The notes: generated by a model not told the origin, from the letters alone. A stretch of DNA of 64,000 nt from Puia dinghuensis (GCF_014642875.1 NZ_BMJC01000001.1:1903335-1967334), one strand, 5' to 3'. Shown: positions 8,638 to 17,538, counted from the first letter of the stretch. A program made the numbers and translations.

Positions 8638-9121
8638 TGGGTTTGGGAAGTGTTAACAAAGAAGGATCGATTTGAGGAACGAGCAAGTTTAGGAGAAGTT
8701 CAGTATACTGGTCGAGCCATTCCAGCTTTGAATACAGGTGTTCGATATTTATTCCGATATTTAGTTCGAGGCTGAGCTTGATCACTACATCTCTGGCTTG
8801 CCTTTCCAGGTTCTCGGCTATCAGGAGCGGACATTCGCCATATTCGACATGAAAGCCGGCAATGATGTATTCTTGGTGAAGACCGTGAACATAGTTCTCA
8901 TGGTCTGCTTCTGGCATAGCAAACGCGTGCTTGGGCTCCGTAATGATGTTTCCGTCAAACCGGTCCCGGTATTCGTGGGCTGAGAGCTGCTTTTTTTGTA
9001 TACTTTCTATTATTGGGCGGATGGTTTGTGTATATGCCATAGCTTTTACGTAGGTGGCAGTCGATTGCAGCAATGCTGGTGAGGGTTTGATCATTTGCTT
9101 TTTCATATTATTTTTTTTCAT
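8621..9121 (-). CDS. hypothetical protein
   Basis: About 166 residues from the ATG at 9121; the ATG at 9106 (MKKQMIKPS) is an alternative, and the open frame starts at 9154 inside the RadC gene. It is mainly helical and ends in an acidic and proline-containing tail (PKPNEHEQ). It sits between the RadC-type gene and another hypothetical, with overlapping ends, so it belongs to the same transcript. No domain recognised. Confidence 0.5.
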   Translation of the reverse strand: MKKNNMKKQMIKPSPALLQSTATYVKAMAYTQTIRPIIESIQKKQLSAHEYRDRFDGNIITEPKHAFAMPEADHENYVHGLHQEYIIAGFHVEYGECPLLIAENLERQARDVVIKLSLELNIGINIEHLYSKLEWLDQYTELLLNLLVPQIDPSLLTLPKPNEHEQ

Positions 9122-9137
9122 TACTAGATGATGATAT

Positions 9138-9608
9138 TCATAATAAGCCGTCATCGCACATGGATTTGTATCCAGTTGTCGATATAATTAGAAAGTCTTT
9201 TAGTTTCATGTCGAACAGTTTCGCCCCTTCCTGTAGCTTTCTTGCAAATGCCTTGGACGTGTCCGAAAGTTTTAAGTTTCCAGAGGGATGGTTGTGACAT
9301 ACGACGATGTCGGTTGCGGCACACAATAGTGCGCCTGCGAAGATTAAGCGTGGATCTACCTCGGCGTCTACACGCCCCCCGCTGCTTACGGGATAGATGC
9401 CCAAAAGCTGAGCAGCGCGGTTGAGGTACATGACTTTACACTCCACGAGTAACTCGATTGTCTCCTGATTCCAGGATTCTTTAAAATGCTTGTAGGCCGT
9501 CTCCGAGTCGTTAACTACTTGTTGGGGGTCGTGCGGTGAACCGCTTACATAAATCAATTGTATCTGCGGGATGGTGGCCGGCGAAGAAGTTTCTACATTG
9601 TGTTCCAT
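9138..9608 (-). CDS. RadC-type JAB/MPN-domain protein
   Basis: About 156 residues from the ATG at 9608 (MEHNVETSS); the longer frame to 9737 adds a low-complexity extension. The metal-binding JAB signature HNHPSG is at residues 105-110, with S115 and D116 completing the H-x-H-P-S-G-x(4)-S-D pattern. This is the RadC domain without the helix-hairpin-helix head of full-length RadC, as is common on ICEs and plasmids. In PRTRC cassettes a JAB protein (protein A) is often present, and JAB enzymes can remove ubiquitin-like modifiers. Whether this RadC-type protein fills that role 3 kb from the ThiF genes is speculation. Confidence 0.85.
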   Translation of the reverse strand: MEHNVETSSPATIPQIQLIYVSGSPHDPQQVVNDSETAYKHFKESWNQETIELLVECKVMYLNRAAQLLGIYPVSSGGRVDAEVDPRLIFAGALLCAATDIVVCHNHPSGNLKLSDTSKAFARKLQEGAKLFDMKLKDFLIISTTGYKSMCDDGLL

Positions 9609-9765
9609 TTGTTTACGTTTTATTGATTTGAAATTGAGTGAGCGTTTCGGAAGGTGGCAAAAGAAAAATGCTGGTGCATTGCTTGGGCATTGACGAGGTG
9701 CCCTGTGGCAAAGCGAGGATTTAGCGCTCCTTCTCAAAGGAGCGAGAATAGCCGTCGACCTCGAA

Positions 9766-10158
9766 TCAGCCGTGGGCGATCTGTGTGTGAATGACTTGTA
9801 GGTATTTGCCTTCGGCGATAATGCCTGTCCCTTTGATCATTGCGCTGTCCTGCCAGGTGCCGGTAGTATCGTTGCGGTAACAGGCGGGATAGATGCACAG
9901 CCGGAGTCCTGCCGCGGTCTCATCTCGACTTTCCTGAACGAAAAAGTGCATGAGGTGCTGAAAACTGTGTTTCGCCGGCTTGTGTACGATGCCGGCGGCG
10001 AAAAGAAAAGCTGGGCGGTCGCCTACCTTCAGTCGTTTTAGTTTCGCAATGCGATGCGGTGGTCGGTTTCGGTTGTAAATTTCCTTTACGCCTTCCCCAA
10101 TAATGCGGTCGGCTAGTTGTAGGAAGCGCTGGGCGGTCTGTTCATCTAATGGTGTCAT
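9766..10158 (-). CDS. hypothetical protein, intact relative of the 6978-7502 gene
   Basis: About 130 residues from the ATG at 10158 (MTPLDEQTAQ); the frame also opens at a GTG at 10170. The core has KRLKVGDRPAFLFAAGIV, HLMHFFVQE and CIYPACYRND, then TWQDSAMIKG and an alpha-helical end. The same core forms the C-terminal half of the broken chimeric gene 2.3 kb downstream. It may be a PRTRC-associated family, since its relative is fused to a PRTRC E-like head. Chemistry unknown. Confidence 0.6.
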   Translation of the reverse strand: MTPLDEQTAQRFLQLADRIIGEGVKEIYNRNRPPHRIAKLKRLKVGDRPAFLFAAGIVHKPAKHSFQHLMHFFVQESRDETAAGLRLCIYPACYRNDTTGTWQDSAMIKGTGIIAEGKYLQVIHTQIAHG

Positions 10159-10252
10159 ACTATGATACACAAGGAGGCAACCGGTTGTGCTGCCGGGTTT
10201 TGTGAACTGTGATAAAAAAAATGAATTCGTAAATGTGACAAGTGGAAAAGGA

Positions 10253-10699
10253 TTATTTCCCTTTCCAAGGATGGGTATCGTACCCCTCTACTCCATCGAG
10301 TTCGATCTCGATGTCTTGCAAGGATAGCTCCTGATTGACCATTTTGGGTTTTTCCAGGTTCCCGAGGATAATCGGTTCGTCTCCCAGTTCGTCTTCATTG
10401 ATTACGATGTAATTCAAATCGACGGTAGAATACAAATCATCGATATTTCCATTGTCGAGATGGATGATCACTTTAATTGGCTCGGCTGCCGGCCCGGTTT
10501 CCGCAACGCTGCTTGCTGAGGACTGGGGACGTTTGATTTCTTCTAGTTCGTGAACCCATCCTGATTGGCTTGGTCCTCCGCCCAATGTCCAATAACGCCG
10601 AAAGGATTTTTCTATGTCCAGGTTTCGAATAACAACGCCCATTTGTAGAATGAGCTGTTCTAATTTTCCAACTTTTGGATCGTTGCTTTGTGTTGCCAT
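10253..10699 (-). CDS. hypothetical acidic protein
   Basis: 148 residues starting MATQSNDPKVGK. An N-terminal helix is followed by a glycine-rich turn (TLGGGPSQSGW), a linker and an acidic beta-rich C-terminus ending THPWKGK. No signal peptide or membrane segment. It lies directly downstream of the methylase-helicase gene, 45 bases away, and is probably cotranscribed with it. Family unknown; its placement suggests a partner of the large enzyme, but that is only proximity. Confidence 0.5.
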   Translation of the reverse strand: MATQSNDPKVGKLEQLILQMGVVIRNLDIEKSFRRYWTLGGGPSQSGWVHELEEIKRPQSSASSVAETGPAAEPIKVIIHLDNGNIDDLYSTVDLNYIVINEDELGDEPIILGNLEKPKMVNQELSLQDIEIELDGVEGYDTHPWKGK

Positions 10700-10744
10700 T
10701 GTTTGTTGTTGAGATTATTAGAAAATGAATGATGCAGAGAATTC

Positions 10745-13726
10745 TTAGGCTGCCAAGCGTTGCTGGCCCCAGGTGAGATACAGGTTGCCTTTTTCATCGA
10801 AGTTTTTCTGTATAAGCATGTCGAGGATATTTAAGTCGAATCCAAATTCCTCGTAGATATCTGAGGTCGTGGTCCGGTTGGTCGTTTTAATGAAGTCGTT
10901 GAGCTGTTCTTTGGCCATCAGCAGGGCGGTCAAGTTCATCTCGATGGTGTTCCAGTAGTTCACGTAGTGTATCTCTGTGTGTCCGGCACTGTCAAATCGG
11001 ATAAACCGAAAGTAGAACTGCGATTCTTTGGGGATGTTCCACTGATGGGATTCTATGATGCATTTGTTGCAAAAGGGGATGTTGACGCTGGACTTCAAGG
11101 ATTGTTGTGTGGCTACCAGAATGCCGTTTTTGGAGAGCTTAAATTGAAGAAGGGTTTTCTGTCGGGCCGCTACACTCATTTCCCCGTCGATGTAGAAGAT
11201 TTTGCGGTTTGGAAATTTCACCATCAGAAATTTCACGTATAAATCGGCGGTTTCTTTCAGCGTTGTTCCGATGGTGACGTATTCATTCGGCCATTGGTTG
11301 ACCAATGCTGCGATCTCCTGGAACTTGTTGGGAAGGGTTGTGCCGGGGTAGTTCTTCATTTTGTGGGGTATGGAGGTCGCTTTGATGAGGACCATCATCT
11401 GTCGAACCAGCCGCAACCCTGCTTCTTTCCTTTCGCTGCCGGTTCGAGTGTAGTAGTCGTAGCACACTTTCAGGAAATCTTTCATGAGCAGCGTGTACAA
11501 GGATTTCTCGGCGTCGTTTTGCTTGATGTGGTGGACGTGGATGCTGTATTTCTTCTCTCCCACGATCTCCTCAAACTTGCGGGTGATGACGGTTTTGTTG
11601 ATGAGTTCTTTAAGAATCTCTTCGTTGTAGACATCCTGGTTGTCCTTTTGTATCCCGAATACCGTGCTTTTGAGCGGGCAGAAACAGGACCGGAAGAGCG
11701 CGCTACCGACATGGGGTGGGAAAGGCTCTCCTTGCCGTTCGTTTTTCCTTGCCTGTATGTGGCCCTCCTGGTCGATGTGGTAGACGATGGGCGCCTGACA
11801 GAGGAAGGCCGAGGAATTGTTGTACAGCAGTTCCAGTTGAGTAAATATTTCGTTGATGGAGTTGCGGGTTGTAGTCCCGGTGGTGAGGAGCTTGTATTTG
11901 GCTTTTCGAAAGCTATTGAGGGCGGCGTGGCTTCGCTGGCTGTGTGGATTGGTCAGTTCATCGCTTTCGTCCACCAGCAAAGCTATCTTATAGCTGCAGC
12001 GTTTGACGAATTTACGGATATGCCGTTCGAGGGTGACGAGTTGGTCGTAGCTTACGAGCACGATTTGTCCGGGGCGGATGCGGTCGATGTCGCCGATCTT
12101 TTTGAGGATCGTAAAATCAAAGCCGTATTTGGCCAGGCGGTCCGCCCAGGTTGCTGTGATGGCCAGGGCGGGTCCGAGGACAAAAAAGTTTTTGACCTTT
12201 CCTTGGAGGTATTTTATCCAAAGCATGCCGGCAACGGATTTGCCCCCGCCCTGCTCCCAGGACAGCAACCCATATGGCTTTTGGAAGATCAGCCCCAGAT
12301 CCAGCTTTTGCATGGTGTTCGGGACGATAATGGGGATGTCGTCGGGTTGAAATAAGAGACCGGGCTGGTAAGGGGGTTGGAGGGTGACCGTGTTTAAAAA
12401 ATGGTCTATTTCCGGAGAGCGCGCCATCTCGGTGAAGTAGGCATTTTGCAGGGCTAGCTTCTTTCGTTTGCGGGCGATCAACCGGCTAAAACCGGGAATG
12501 ATGCGCTCGCTTGCGAGGACATCGTGGATGCTTTGGTAAGACTGGTTTTTGAGCAGTTTGGGGTGATAGGCTTTCTCCTTGAACCCGTATTGTGTTTTGA
12601 CAGTTTTCACTTTCCATTGGACGCGGGGAGGCTGTTGGTTGCGGACAGCCTTTTCGAGATAGGCCAGGATTTTTTCGGGGGTCATTTTCTTGGCATCCCA
12701 GGATTCCCAGTCCATGTCTTTAGGCTTTTGCTGTGTTTTCAGCTCGTAGAGCATGATCCGGACTGGGCGGTAATGCTGTTGGTACAGGCGCTTGTTTTCC
12801 TGGATGTGCCAAAGGCGTCGCCGGATGCAGTAGTCTACATCTTTTATGCCCGCGTTGTCGGCTGCCTGTTTGCTTCTGTTTTTTACCCGGTTGGCCAGGT
12901 ATTTTTCAAAAAGTGGCGCCATTATTTTGGCTTGGATCGATTCCGGGTCAAAGTCGGTCCACTGGTCGGGAGTGTAGCTGTCGGGTGCATTGGCGACCCC
13001 CATTTTTTGGAATACCATAAATTTGGTATCGATGACCGCGTCAAAGCTGCCTGCGGGTAGTTCGCATTGCAGGACAAAGTTGAAATGCCGGTTAACCCAT
13101 TCTATTTTCTGTCCATCCTGAAAGCTATCGGCTAAAAAGCTGTCCGGGACGATGAACGCCAGTACGCCGCCGTATTGCAAGAGTTGGTGGGCTTTTTTGA
13201 GAAAGGCAAACTGGGAGGTGCCCTGATCGGTGCGGATGTTGAAGGGCGGGTTACCGATGATCAAATCAAGAAACAGACCGGGGTTGTAGTTCAGAAAGTC
13301 TTTGTTTTCGAGTTGCGCCTGGGGAAAGCAGTAGCGGCAAACTTCAAAGGCGTCCTCGTCCAACTCGTTCCCGTAGATTTGGGATTCGATGGGGAGATGG
13401 TTGAAGAAGCTTCCTTTCCCGCAGGTGATGTCGGCGATCTTCAGGCTATCGGGGGGCTTCAGGGCGGTTACGATAGAGGCGCATAAGGAATCGGGTGTAA
13501 AGAATTGGCCTTGTTCGATTTCCTTTTTGGCTTCGGTGTAGGCATGAAAGGAATCGAAGTTTTTCATTTCCAGCCCGTGGAGCCCTCCTTTGCCGGTGAA
13601 TTCGGAGAAGACCTTTTCGGGGTCGAGATCCTGGGTTATTCCGTGGCGGATCAGGTTCACAATCCGGTGATCGGTTTCTTTGCGCGCTTCGGCCGTTACC
13701 GGTCCGGTCTGTGGTTTATATTTCAT
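10745..13726 (-). CDS. N6-adenine methylase fused to SF2 helicase (DarB-like candidate)
   Basis: About 993 residues from the ATG at 13726 (MKYKPQTGPV). The first third is a gamma-type adenine methyltransferase: EQGQFFTP, motif I DITCGKGSFF (about 98-108) and motif IV NPPF (159-162). The second half is a superfamily 2 helicase: Walker A WEQGGGKS near residue 488, a DESD Walker B near 585 and a terminal RecA lobe. Methylase-helicase fusions occur on phages, plasmids and ICEs; the best-known comparison is the anti-restriction protein DarB of phage P1. Protection of incoming element DNA is a reasonable role but is inferred. No nuclease domain was seen. Confidence 0.8.
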   Translation of the reverse strand: MKYKPQTGPVTAEARKETDHRIVNLIRHGITQDLDPEKVFSEFTGKGGLHGLEMKNFDSFHAYTEAKKEIEQGQFFTPDSLCASIVTALKPPDSLKIADITCGKGSFFNHLPIESQIYGNELDEDAFEVCRYCFPQAQLENKDFLNYNPGLFLDLIIGNPPFNIRTDQGTSQFAFLKKAHQLLQYGGVLAFIVPDSFLADSFQDGQKIEWVNRHFNFVLQCELPAGSFDAVIDTKFMVFQKMGVANAPDSYTPDQWTDFDPESIQAKIMAPLFEKYLANRVKNRSKQAADNAGIKDVDYCIRRRLWHIQENKRLYQQHYRPVRIMLYELKTQQKPKDMDWESWDAKKMTPEKILAYLEKAVRNQQPPRVQWKVKTVKTQYGFKEKAYHPKLLKNQSYQSIHDVLASERIIPGFSRLIARKRKKLALQNAYFTEMARSPEIDHFLNTVTLQPPYQPGLLFQPDDIPIIVPNTMQKLDLGLIFQKPYGLLSWEQGGGKSVAGMLWIKYLQGKVKNFFVLGPALAITATWADRLAKYGFDFTILKKIGDIDRIRPGQIVLVSYDQLVTLERHIRKFVKRCSYKIALLVDESDELTNPHSQRSHAALNSFRKAKYKLLTTGTTTRNSINEIFTQLELLYNNSSAFLCQAPIVYHIDQEGHIQARKNERQGEPFPPHVGSALFRSCFCPLKSTVFGIQKDNQDVYNEEILKELINKTVITRKFEEIVGEKKYSIHVHHIKQNDAEKSLYTLLMKDFLKVCYDYYTRTGSERKEAGLRLVRQMMVLIKATSIPHKMKNYPGTTLPNKFQEIAALVNQWPNEYVTIGTTLKETADLYVKFLMVKFPNRKIFYIDGEMSVAARQKTLLQFKLSKNGILVATQQSLKSSVNIPFCNKCIIESHQWNIPKESQFYFRFIRFDSAGHTEIHYVNYWNTIEMNLTALLMAKEQLNDFIKTTNRTTTSDIYEEFGFDLNILDMLIQKNFDEKGNLYLTWGQQRLAA

Positions 13727-13770
13727 ACATGGATGGTGGTTCGGGATGGAACTATTTTTTCGATCAGGTT

Positions 13771-14274
13771 TTAGCAGTCGCCGAGCTGGAGGTACGAGAG
13801 GTAGAGTTCGTATTCGAGCAGGAGATAGTTGTCGCTGTGGATGGGTTGATAGCCCGGTAACAGATACTGGTGTTGTTGATCTTGGTTGAGTTCTACGAGA
13901 TAGTACCCTTCGTAATAACCCCATATCGAATGCGCGATGGGGAAATAGGAATGGGCGTCGTCAATGGCTTCCTCTTCTTTGAGGTCCAATTGTTTTTTCT
14001 CTTTTTGGAATTGCTGGAATCCTTCTTCGGTGACGAACAGCTTCAGGATGTCTACGGGGTTGCCGCTCTCGATAGTTTTGCAGAAGGTTTCTCGGTCGAT
14101 CGTTTGTGGAAAATGATGGAAGCGTTCGACGGTAAGCTGAAAACCTTCGTAATCGGGGAAGCGTTCGTTCAATGTTGTAAAAAGACGGATCAAAGCTTCT
14201 ACCGTCCAGGCCGAGAAGTGGCTGGTTCGAAATTGTATTTTTTCGTCTTTGTCAATTCGAATTTGGTAAGGCAT
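13771..14274 (-). CDS. hypothetical protein, member 1 of a three-paralogue family
   Basis: About 167 residues from the ATG at 14274 (MPYQIRIDKDE). Shared features with the genes ending at 15141 and 15735 are an opening beta pair (QIRI), a helix followed by (K/R)FPDYEGFQL and FHHFPQ, a DRETFCK helix and LFVTEEGF, and a C-terminal LLLEYELYLSYL helix. All three begin with the same M-x-x-(Q/E)-I-x-I pattern. The family is not recognised. It lies between the methylase-helicase and an LPD29-like gene. Confidence 0.6.
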   Translation of the reverse strand: MPYQIRIDKDEKIQFRTSHFSAWTVEALIRLFTTLNERFPDYEGFQLTVERFHHFPQTIDRETFCKTIESGNPVDILKLFVTEEGFQQFQKEKKQLDLKEEEAIDDAHSYFPIAHSIWGYYEGYYLVELNQDQQHQYLLPGYQPIHSDNYLLLEYELYLSYLQLGDC

Positions 14275-14310
14275 GGAAGTGTCGTTTTTGGCGTGGAAAT
14301 CGATGAAATG

Positions 14311-14338
14311 AAAAAGGGGGGATCGGCTGACCACCCCT
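14311..14338 (-). terminator. intrinsic-terminator-like hairpin after the 14.4-kb gene
   Basis: Read on the minus strand, a GC-rich stem (GGGG paired with CCCC around a second small stem) is followed by TTTTT. It lies 19 bases past the stop of the gene ending at 14360 and before the next gene, so it may end or attenuate transcription inside the run. Confidence 0.5.
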
Positions 14339-14359
14339 CTGGAACTTTTGTTGTGCTTT

Positions 14360-15055
14360 TTAGGCTGCTTTTGGAAGGCGTTCGGCGAAGAGGACTGCCC
14401 AGTCGAAAATGTTCTTTTCGGCGTCGGTATCGCCGTTTTCGGATTTACAGTGGAAGTGTTCGGCAGCCGCTTCACCCATGGCCGTCGTGTTGTACTCTCC
14501 GGCGCTGTCTTTCCAGCTTTTCTCGTCGCCGCGAATCACCCGGAACCAGTAGCGGTCGACGGCTGTTTGGGTTACGTTCGATTCGGTGAAGGTGGACCGG
14601 ATGTAGAGATCTACGGCGATGTCTCTTGGATTATAATAGTGCATCGGGAGCCAACTGTCGTATTCGTCCCAAATTTTGTAATTGTTCCGGCCGTCTTTGA
14701 AGATGGTGAACCGGTCGTCGATCCTTATTCCCGCATTGTCGTCAACCAACTGGACGATGGCATCGTCTACGAGTGGGCTGTACTTTTTGGCCCAGATGTC
14801 CCGTACCTGGTCGGTGTAGTCAGTTTCGACGAAGGTGTTGCCTCCGGAAAGTATTTCTCCGGAATGCTCGTCGTAGTGGACGTGTTTGTGGTTTTTTCCA
14901 ATCTGTTCGACGACTTCGTAGTTAACCGATGCATCGCGGATGGTGATGGTCAGGGAAGAGCTGTAGCCGCCGTTCCGGTTTCTCACGGACACTTGTCTCG
15001 CGTTATAGCCCGCTTTTTTGAGGGCTTCGGTAATAGATTGTTTTGTGCTGTTCAT
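14360..15055 (-). CDS. ICE protein resembling large-polyvalent-protein domain LPD29
   Basis: 231 residues. The N-terminal 60 residues (ALKKAGYNARQVSVR, SSLTITIRDASVNYEVV) follow the pattern of LPD29-type domains found in proteins of ICEs and large phages, where a helix and a beta pair recur. The remainder, with ETDYTDQVRDIWAKKY and a WFRVIRGDEKSW region, is not assigned. It is the only member of the 13.7-20.4 kb block with a domain I can tentatively name. An intrinsic-terminator-like hairpin follows it. Function on the element unknown. Confidence 0.55.
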   Translation of the reverse strand: MNSTKQSITEALKKAGYNARQVSVRNRNGGYSSSLTITIRDASVNYEVVEQIGKNHKHVHYDEHSGEILSGGNTFVETDYTDQVRDIWAKKYSPLVDDAIVQLVDDNAGIRIDDRFTIFKDGRNNYKIWDEYDSWLPMHYYNPRDIAVDLYIRSTFTESNVTQTAVDRYWFRVIRGDEKSWKDSAGEYNTTAMGEAAAEHFHCKSENGDTDAEKNIFDWAVLFAERLPKAA

Positions 15056-15140
15056 GGTTGTTGTTGCGCCCCTTGGTCGGCTGCGCCCCCGTTTGGTGAA
15101 TGTTGTTGTGTGTAGATGATGCCTGAGATATGCAGCCTTA

Positions 15141-15659
15141 CTATTCGGCTGGATAGGTAAACCTGTCGTAGCTCTTGATATAGAGTCGGTAGAGTTCTCG
15201 TTCTACGGAGAGGAGATCGTCGCTTTCAAAATCCGAGTGACCGTAGATTTGAAACACCTTGCGGTCTTTCGATAGTTCGAAGATGGCCATGACGTCCTGG
15301 TAGCACCGTACGACGGTAAGGCCCTTGTGGTCGTACAGGTTATCGATGTGGTAATAAGCTACATCTAGGGGCATGAGGGTAACCGACTGGCAAAAGGCGG
15401 CGAATTCGTCTTCGCGGACATAACAATTGATTACGTCTCGCCAATCGTCCGACTGACAGGCTTTTCGAAAAACGCTTCGGGGTATGTCCGGCATGAAACC
15501 TGGAGATCGCCGTATGTGAAGCTCATACCCTTGCTCTTCCGGATATTTCTCGTCGAGTCCCCAAAAAAGGGTCTTGATTTCTTCGATGTTGGTGAGGGGC
15601 ACGGCTTCCAGCCTGATAATGACGCGCTCACCCTGGCAGATGGATATTTCGCAGGCCAT
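15141..15659 (-). CDS. hypothetical protein, member 2 of a three-paralogue family
   Basis: 172 residues. It shares with members 1 and 3 the MACEISI-type opening, a helix then KYPEEQGYELHI, a PGFMPDIPR loop, a KACQSDDWRDVI helix, YVREDEF, and a C-terminal ESDDLLSVERELYRLYI helix. It is closest to member 3 (15735-16253), especially in the F(E/A)xDDL(L/P)xxERE(L/C)YRLYL ending. No known domain, signal peptide or membrane segment. Confidence 0.6.
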   Translation of the reverse strand: MACEISICQGERVIIRLEAVPLTNIEEIKTLFWGLDEKYPEEQGYELHIRRSPGFMPDIPRSVFRKACQSDDWRDVINCYVREDEFAAFCQSVTLMPLDVAYYHIDNLYDHKGLTVVRCYQDVMAIFELSKDRKVFQIYGHSDFESDDLLSVERELYRLYIKSYDRFTYPAE

Positions 15660-15734
15660 TGGCTTGTTGTTAAATGGTGATGAAATGAATAGAGAGCAAC
15701 CGATCGGAAAGGATTTGTTGCGGGTTCTTAGATC

Positions 15735-16253
15735 CTAGTCCTCGCTCAGCGGCGCCTTGTCGGTCAATCGCAGGTATAATCGGTAACATTCCCGTTCGGC
15801 TGTCGGGAGGTCGTCGGCTTCAAACTGGGTGTCTCCCGGAATGAGAAACCGTAGTTGTTGTTCTCCGAACTGAAGGACCATCCGTCCGTTTTGGTACCCA
15901 TACCTGCCTGTTAGCGGGTCTTTTCCGGAGCTGGGTTGGAAATTTGTCTCGCTGTCATCCAGTTCAAGTACCTGTTTGGTTGCCCGGAAGGCTTCGAGTT
16001 CTTCTTCAAGGATAAACAGATCCAGGATAACTCGCCAGTCGCCTACGATGCAGGCTTTTCGAAGGTCTTCGCGGTTGACAGGAGGCATGTATCGGGGAAA
16101 TCGGTGGATGAGCAATTCGAATCCGTTGTTTGCCGGAAATTTACCGTTGAGCCAGCCAAAGGCCGTTTTAAGTTGGTCGATTTGCCGAAAGGAGATGATT
16201 TCTGTTGACAAAATGTGCTGGTCTCCTTTGTTGATGGATATCTGGAAAGCCAT
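15735..16253 (-). CDS. hypothetical protein, member 3 of a three-paralogue family
   Basis: 172 residues, the same length as member 2. Conserved blocks are MAFQISI, KFPANNGFELLI, RFPRYMPP, REDLRKAC, DWRVIL, FILEEELEAF and the C-terminal EADDLPTAERECYRLYL. The stronger similarity and equal length of members 2 and 3 suggest a more recent tandem duplication, with member 1 separated by the LPD29-like gene. Function unknown. Confidence 0.6.
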   Translation of the reverse strand: MAFQISINKGDQHILSTEIISFRQIDQLKTAFGWLNGKFPANNGFELLIHRFPRYMPPVNREDLRKACIVGDWRVILDLFILEEELEAFRATKQVLELDDSETNFQPSSGKDPLTGRYGYQNGRMVLQFGEQQLRFLIPGDTQFEADDLPTAERECYRLYLRLTDKAPLSED

Positions 16254-16320
16254 GAACTTGCTGTTAGGTGATTTAAAATGGTTTTTTTGTTCGTCGGTAG
16301 GGAGTGGTTCCCTACCATTG

Positions 16321-16884
16321 TTATTCTTCTAAATCTTCGGGTTTGGTGGATGCAATGCGGTTGTGATAGGGTGGCAGATCTGGATAGCTGGCTAACAACT
16401 CGAAAGGACATTTTTGTAGAAAAAAGAGGGTGTTGTTCCTCCAGGTGGCAAAGTGTTCGATGACCGGCCCTTTGCGTTTTCCGAGCTCTCGATAGGAATC
16501 GGCTCTGAACGATGTCATGATATCGATACGGACGTTGAAATGTTGGGTGTCCACTAGTTTTGTTGTATCGATTTCAGCAATAAGTTTTGCGAATTCCCTC
16601 TTGTTGTAGGCCGCGTCTTCGTCTCTAAAATTGTATCGTTTGGATCGTAGTTGGTCCTTGCTGTCTTTGAACAGATAAACAAGCGTCGTATAGCGGGTGT
16701 ACTGTATCTTGTTGAGTTTTCCTGTCCGGGGGCTTATGGTTTGGGTGGCGATCCGGTCCCCTAAAAGCGGGTGGGATTCTATCCAGACGTATTTCTTTTT
16801 GCGTCTTTTGTCGGTACCGGCGTAGTCTACAAATAAAGCTGTCTCACGGTCTACGTGACCGATGAGTAGGTTTCTCTTGTTCAT
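16321..16884 (-). CDS. hypothetical protein, copy A of a five-member GHT/GDR family
   Basis: About 187 residues from the ATG at 16884 (MNKRNLLIGHV). Family signature: L-x-GH(V/T)-x-x-x-TA near the N-terminus, a (C/V)WIE(S/T) strand, GDR about ten residues on, P-R/V-TG, a YLFKD-type strand pair, an IR-x-x-I helix, and a C-terminal CPF-x-x-(L/I)A-x-YPD motif. Here these read IGHVDRETA, VWIESHPLLGDR, PRTGK, VYLFKD and CPFELLASYPD. A short perfect hairpin (16296-16317) without a clear T-run follows the stop. The family is not known to me. Confidence 0.65.
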   Translation of the reverse strand: MNKRNLLIGHVDRETALFVDYAGTDKRRKKKYVWIESHPLLGDRIATQTISPRTGKLNKIQYTRYTTLVYLFKDSKDQLRSKRYNFRDEDAAYNKREFAKLIAEIDTTKLVDTQHFNVRIDIMTSFRADSYRELGKRKGPVIEHFATWRNNTLFFLQKCPFELLASYPDLPPYHNRIASTKPEDLEE

Positions 16885-16940
16885 GTTTACCGAATTGATG
16901 TGATGAATTGAAAATACTTGCGGCATTTGCAGGGTTCGTT

Positions 16941-17474
16941 TCATCTTATTCTTCTGCGGTAAGGCGGTGGGTCCGGGTAATTGGCAAGCTGGTCAAAGGG
17001 GCAATTTTTCATGTGCAAGAGGGTTGTGTTCATCCATTCTCCATAGCGTTGTCTCGCTGTACCCTTTCGGTAGGCGAACTCAATATTTGCGTGTCTCTTA
17101 AAAGATCGCATGATATCGATGCGGATATTGAACTTTTGGAGGTCGGTAATGGCTTTCGTATTGATTTCTTTGACCAAGCTTGGAAAGACCTTTTTGTTCG
17201 TGATTTCATTGTACTTGAAGACAAAGCTTTTGTGTTTCAGTCGCCCCTGGCCGTCTTTAAAGAAATAGATAAAGGACTGGTCGGGTCCATGCTGCTCCTT
17301 CCCCGGTTTGCGTGTAACCGGGTCAATTTTAATTGTAACCAATCGGTCGCCGATCCCCAGCATAGTATCAATCCAGCAATATTTGCTTTTCCGAATCTGA
17401 CCGTTCTGTTTGGTTTTTACTAGATAAGCCGTCTCCCGGTCTACGTGGCCGGTGAGCATGGTTATTTTTTTCAT
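16941..17474 (-). CDS. hypothetical protein, copy B of the five-member GHT/GDR family
   Basis: About 177 residues from the ATG at 17474 (MKKITMLTGHV). It matches copy A most closely: TGHVDRETAYLV, CWIDTMLGIGDR, DPVTRK, IYFFKDGQG, RIDIMRSFK and CPFDQLANYPDPPPYRRRI. Both end in PPY followed by a basic RI-rich end. The 56 bases between copies A and B hold only the start signal. Likely a recent tandem duplication with copy A. Confidence 0.65.
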   Translation of the reverse strand: MKKITMLTGHVDRETAYLVKTKQNGQIRKSKYCWIDTMLGIGDRLVTIKIDPVTRKPGKEQHGPDQSFIYFFKDGQGRLKHKSFVFKYNEITNKKVFPSLVKEINTKAITDLQKFNIRIDIMRSFKRHANIEFAYRKGTARQRYGEWMNTTLLHMKNCPFDQLANYPDPPPYRRRIR

Positions 17475-17492
17475 TTCTGCTGAATGGAGGTG

Positions 17493-17527
17493 AAAAAAAA
17501 GGAGCGCCGGTTTTCCCGACACACCCT
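17493..17527 (-). terminator. intrinsic-terminator-like hairpin before copy B
   Basis: On the minus strand a stem GTCGG/CCGGC with loop GAAAA and weaker outer pairing is followed by eight T residues. It lies just after the stop of the 94-residue gene (17539) and before the copy B start. Confidence 0.55.
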
Positions 17528-17538
17528 CTGTGTTTACG

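Noticed and set aside
11294-12355. Long plus-strand frame (353 codons) inside the methylase-helicase gene
   Set aside because: It lies fully opposite conserved helicase motifs, and its composition is that of an antisense shadow.
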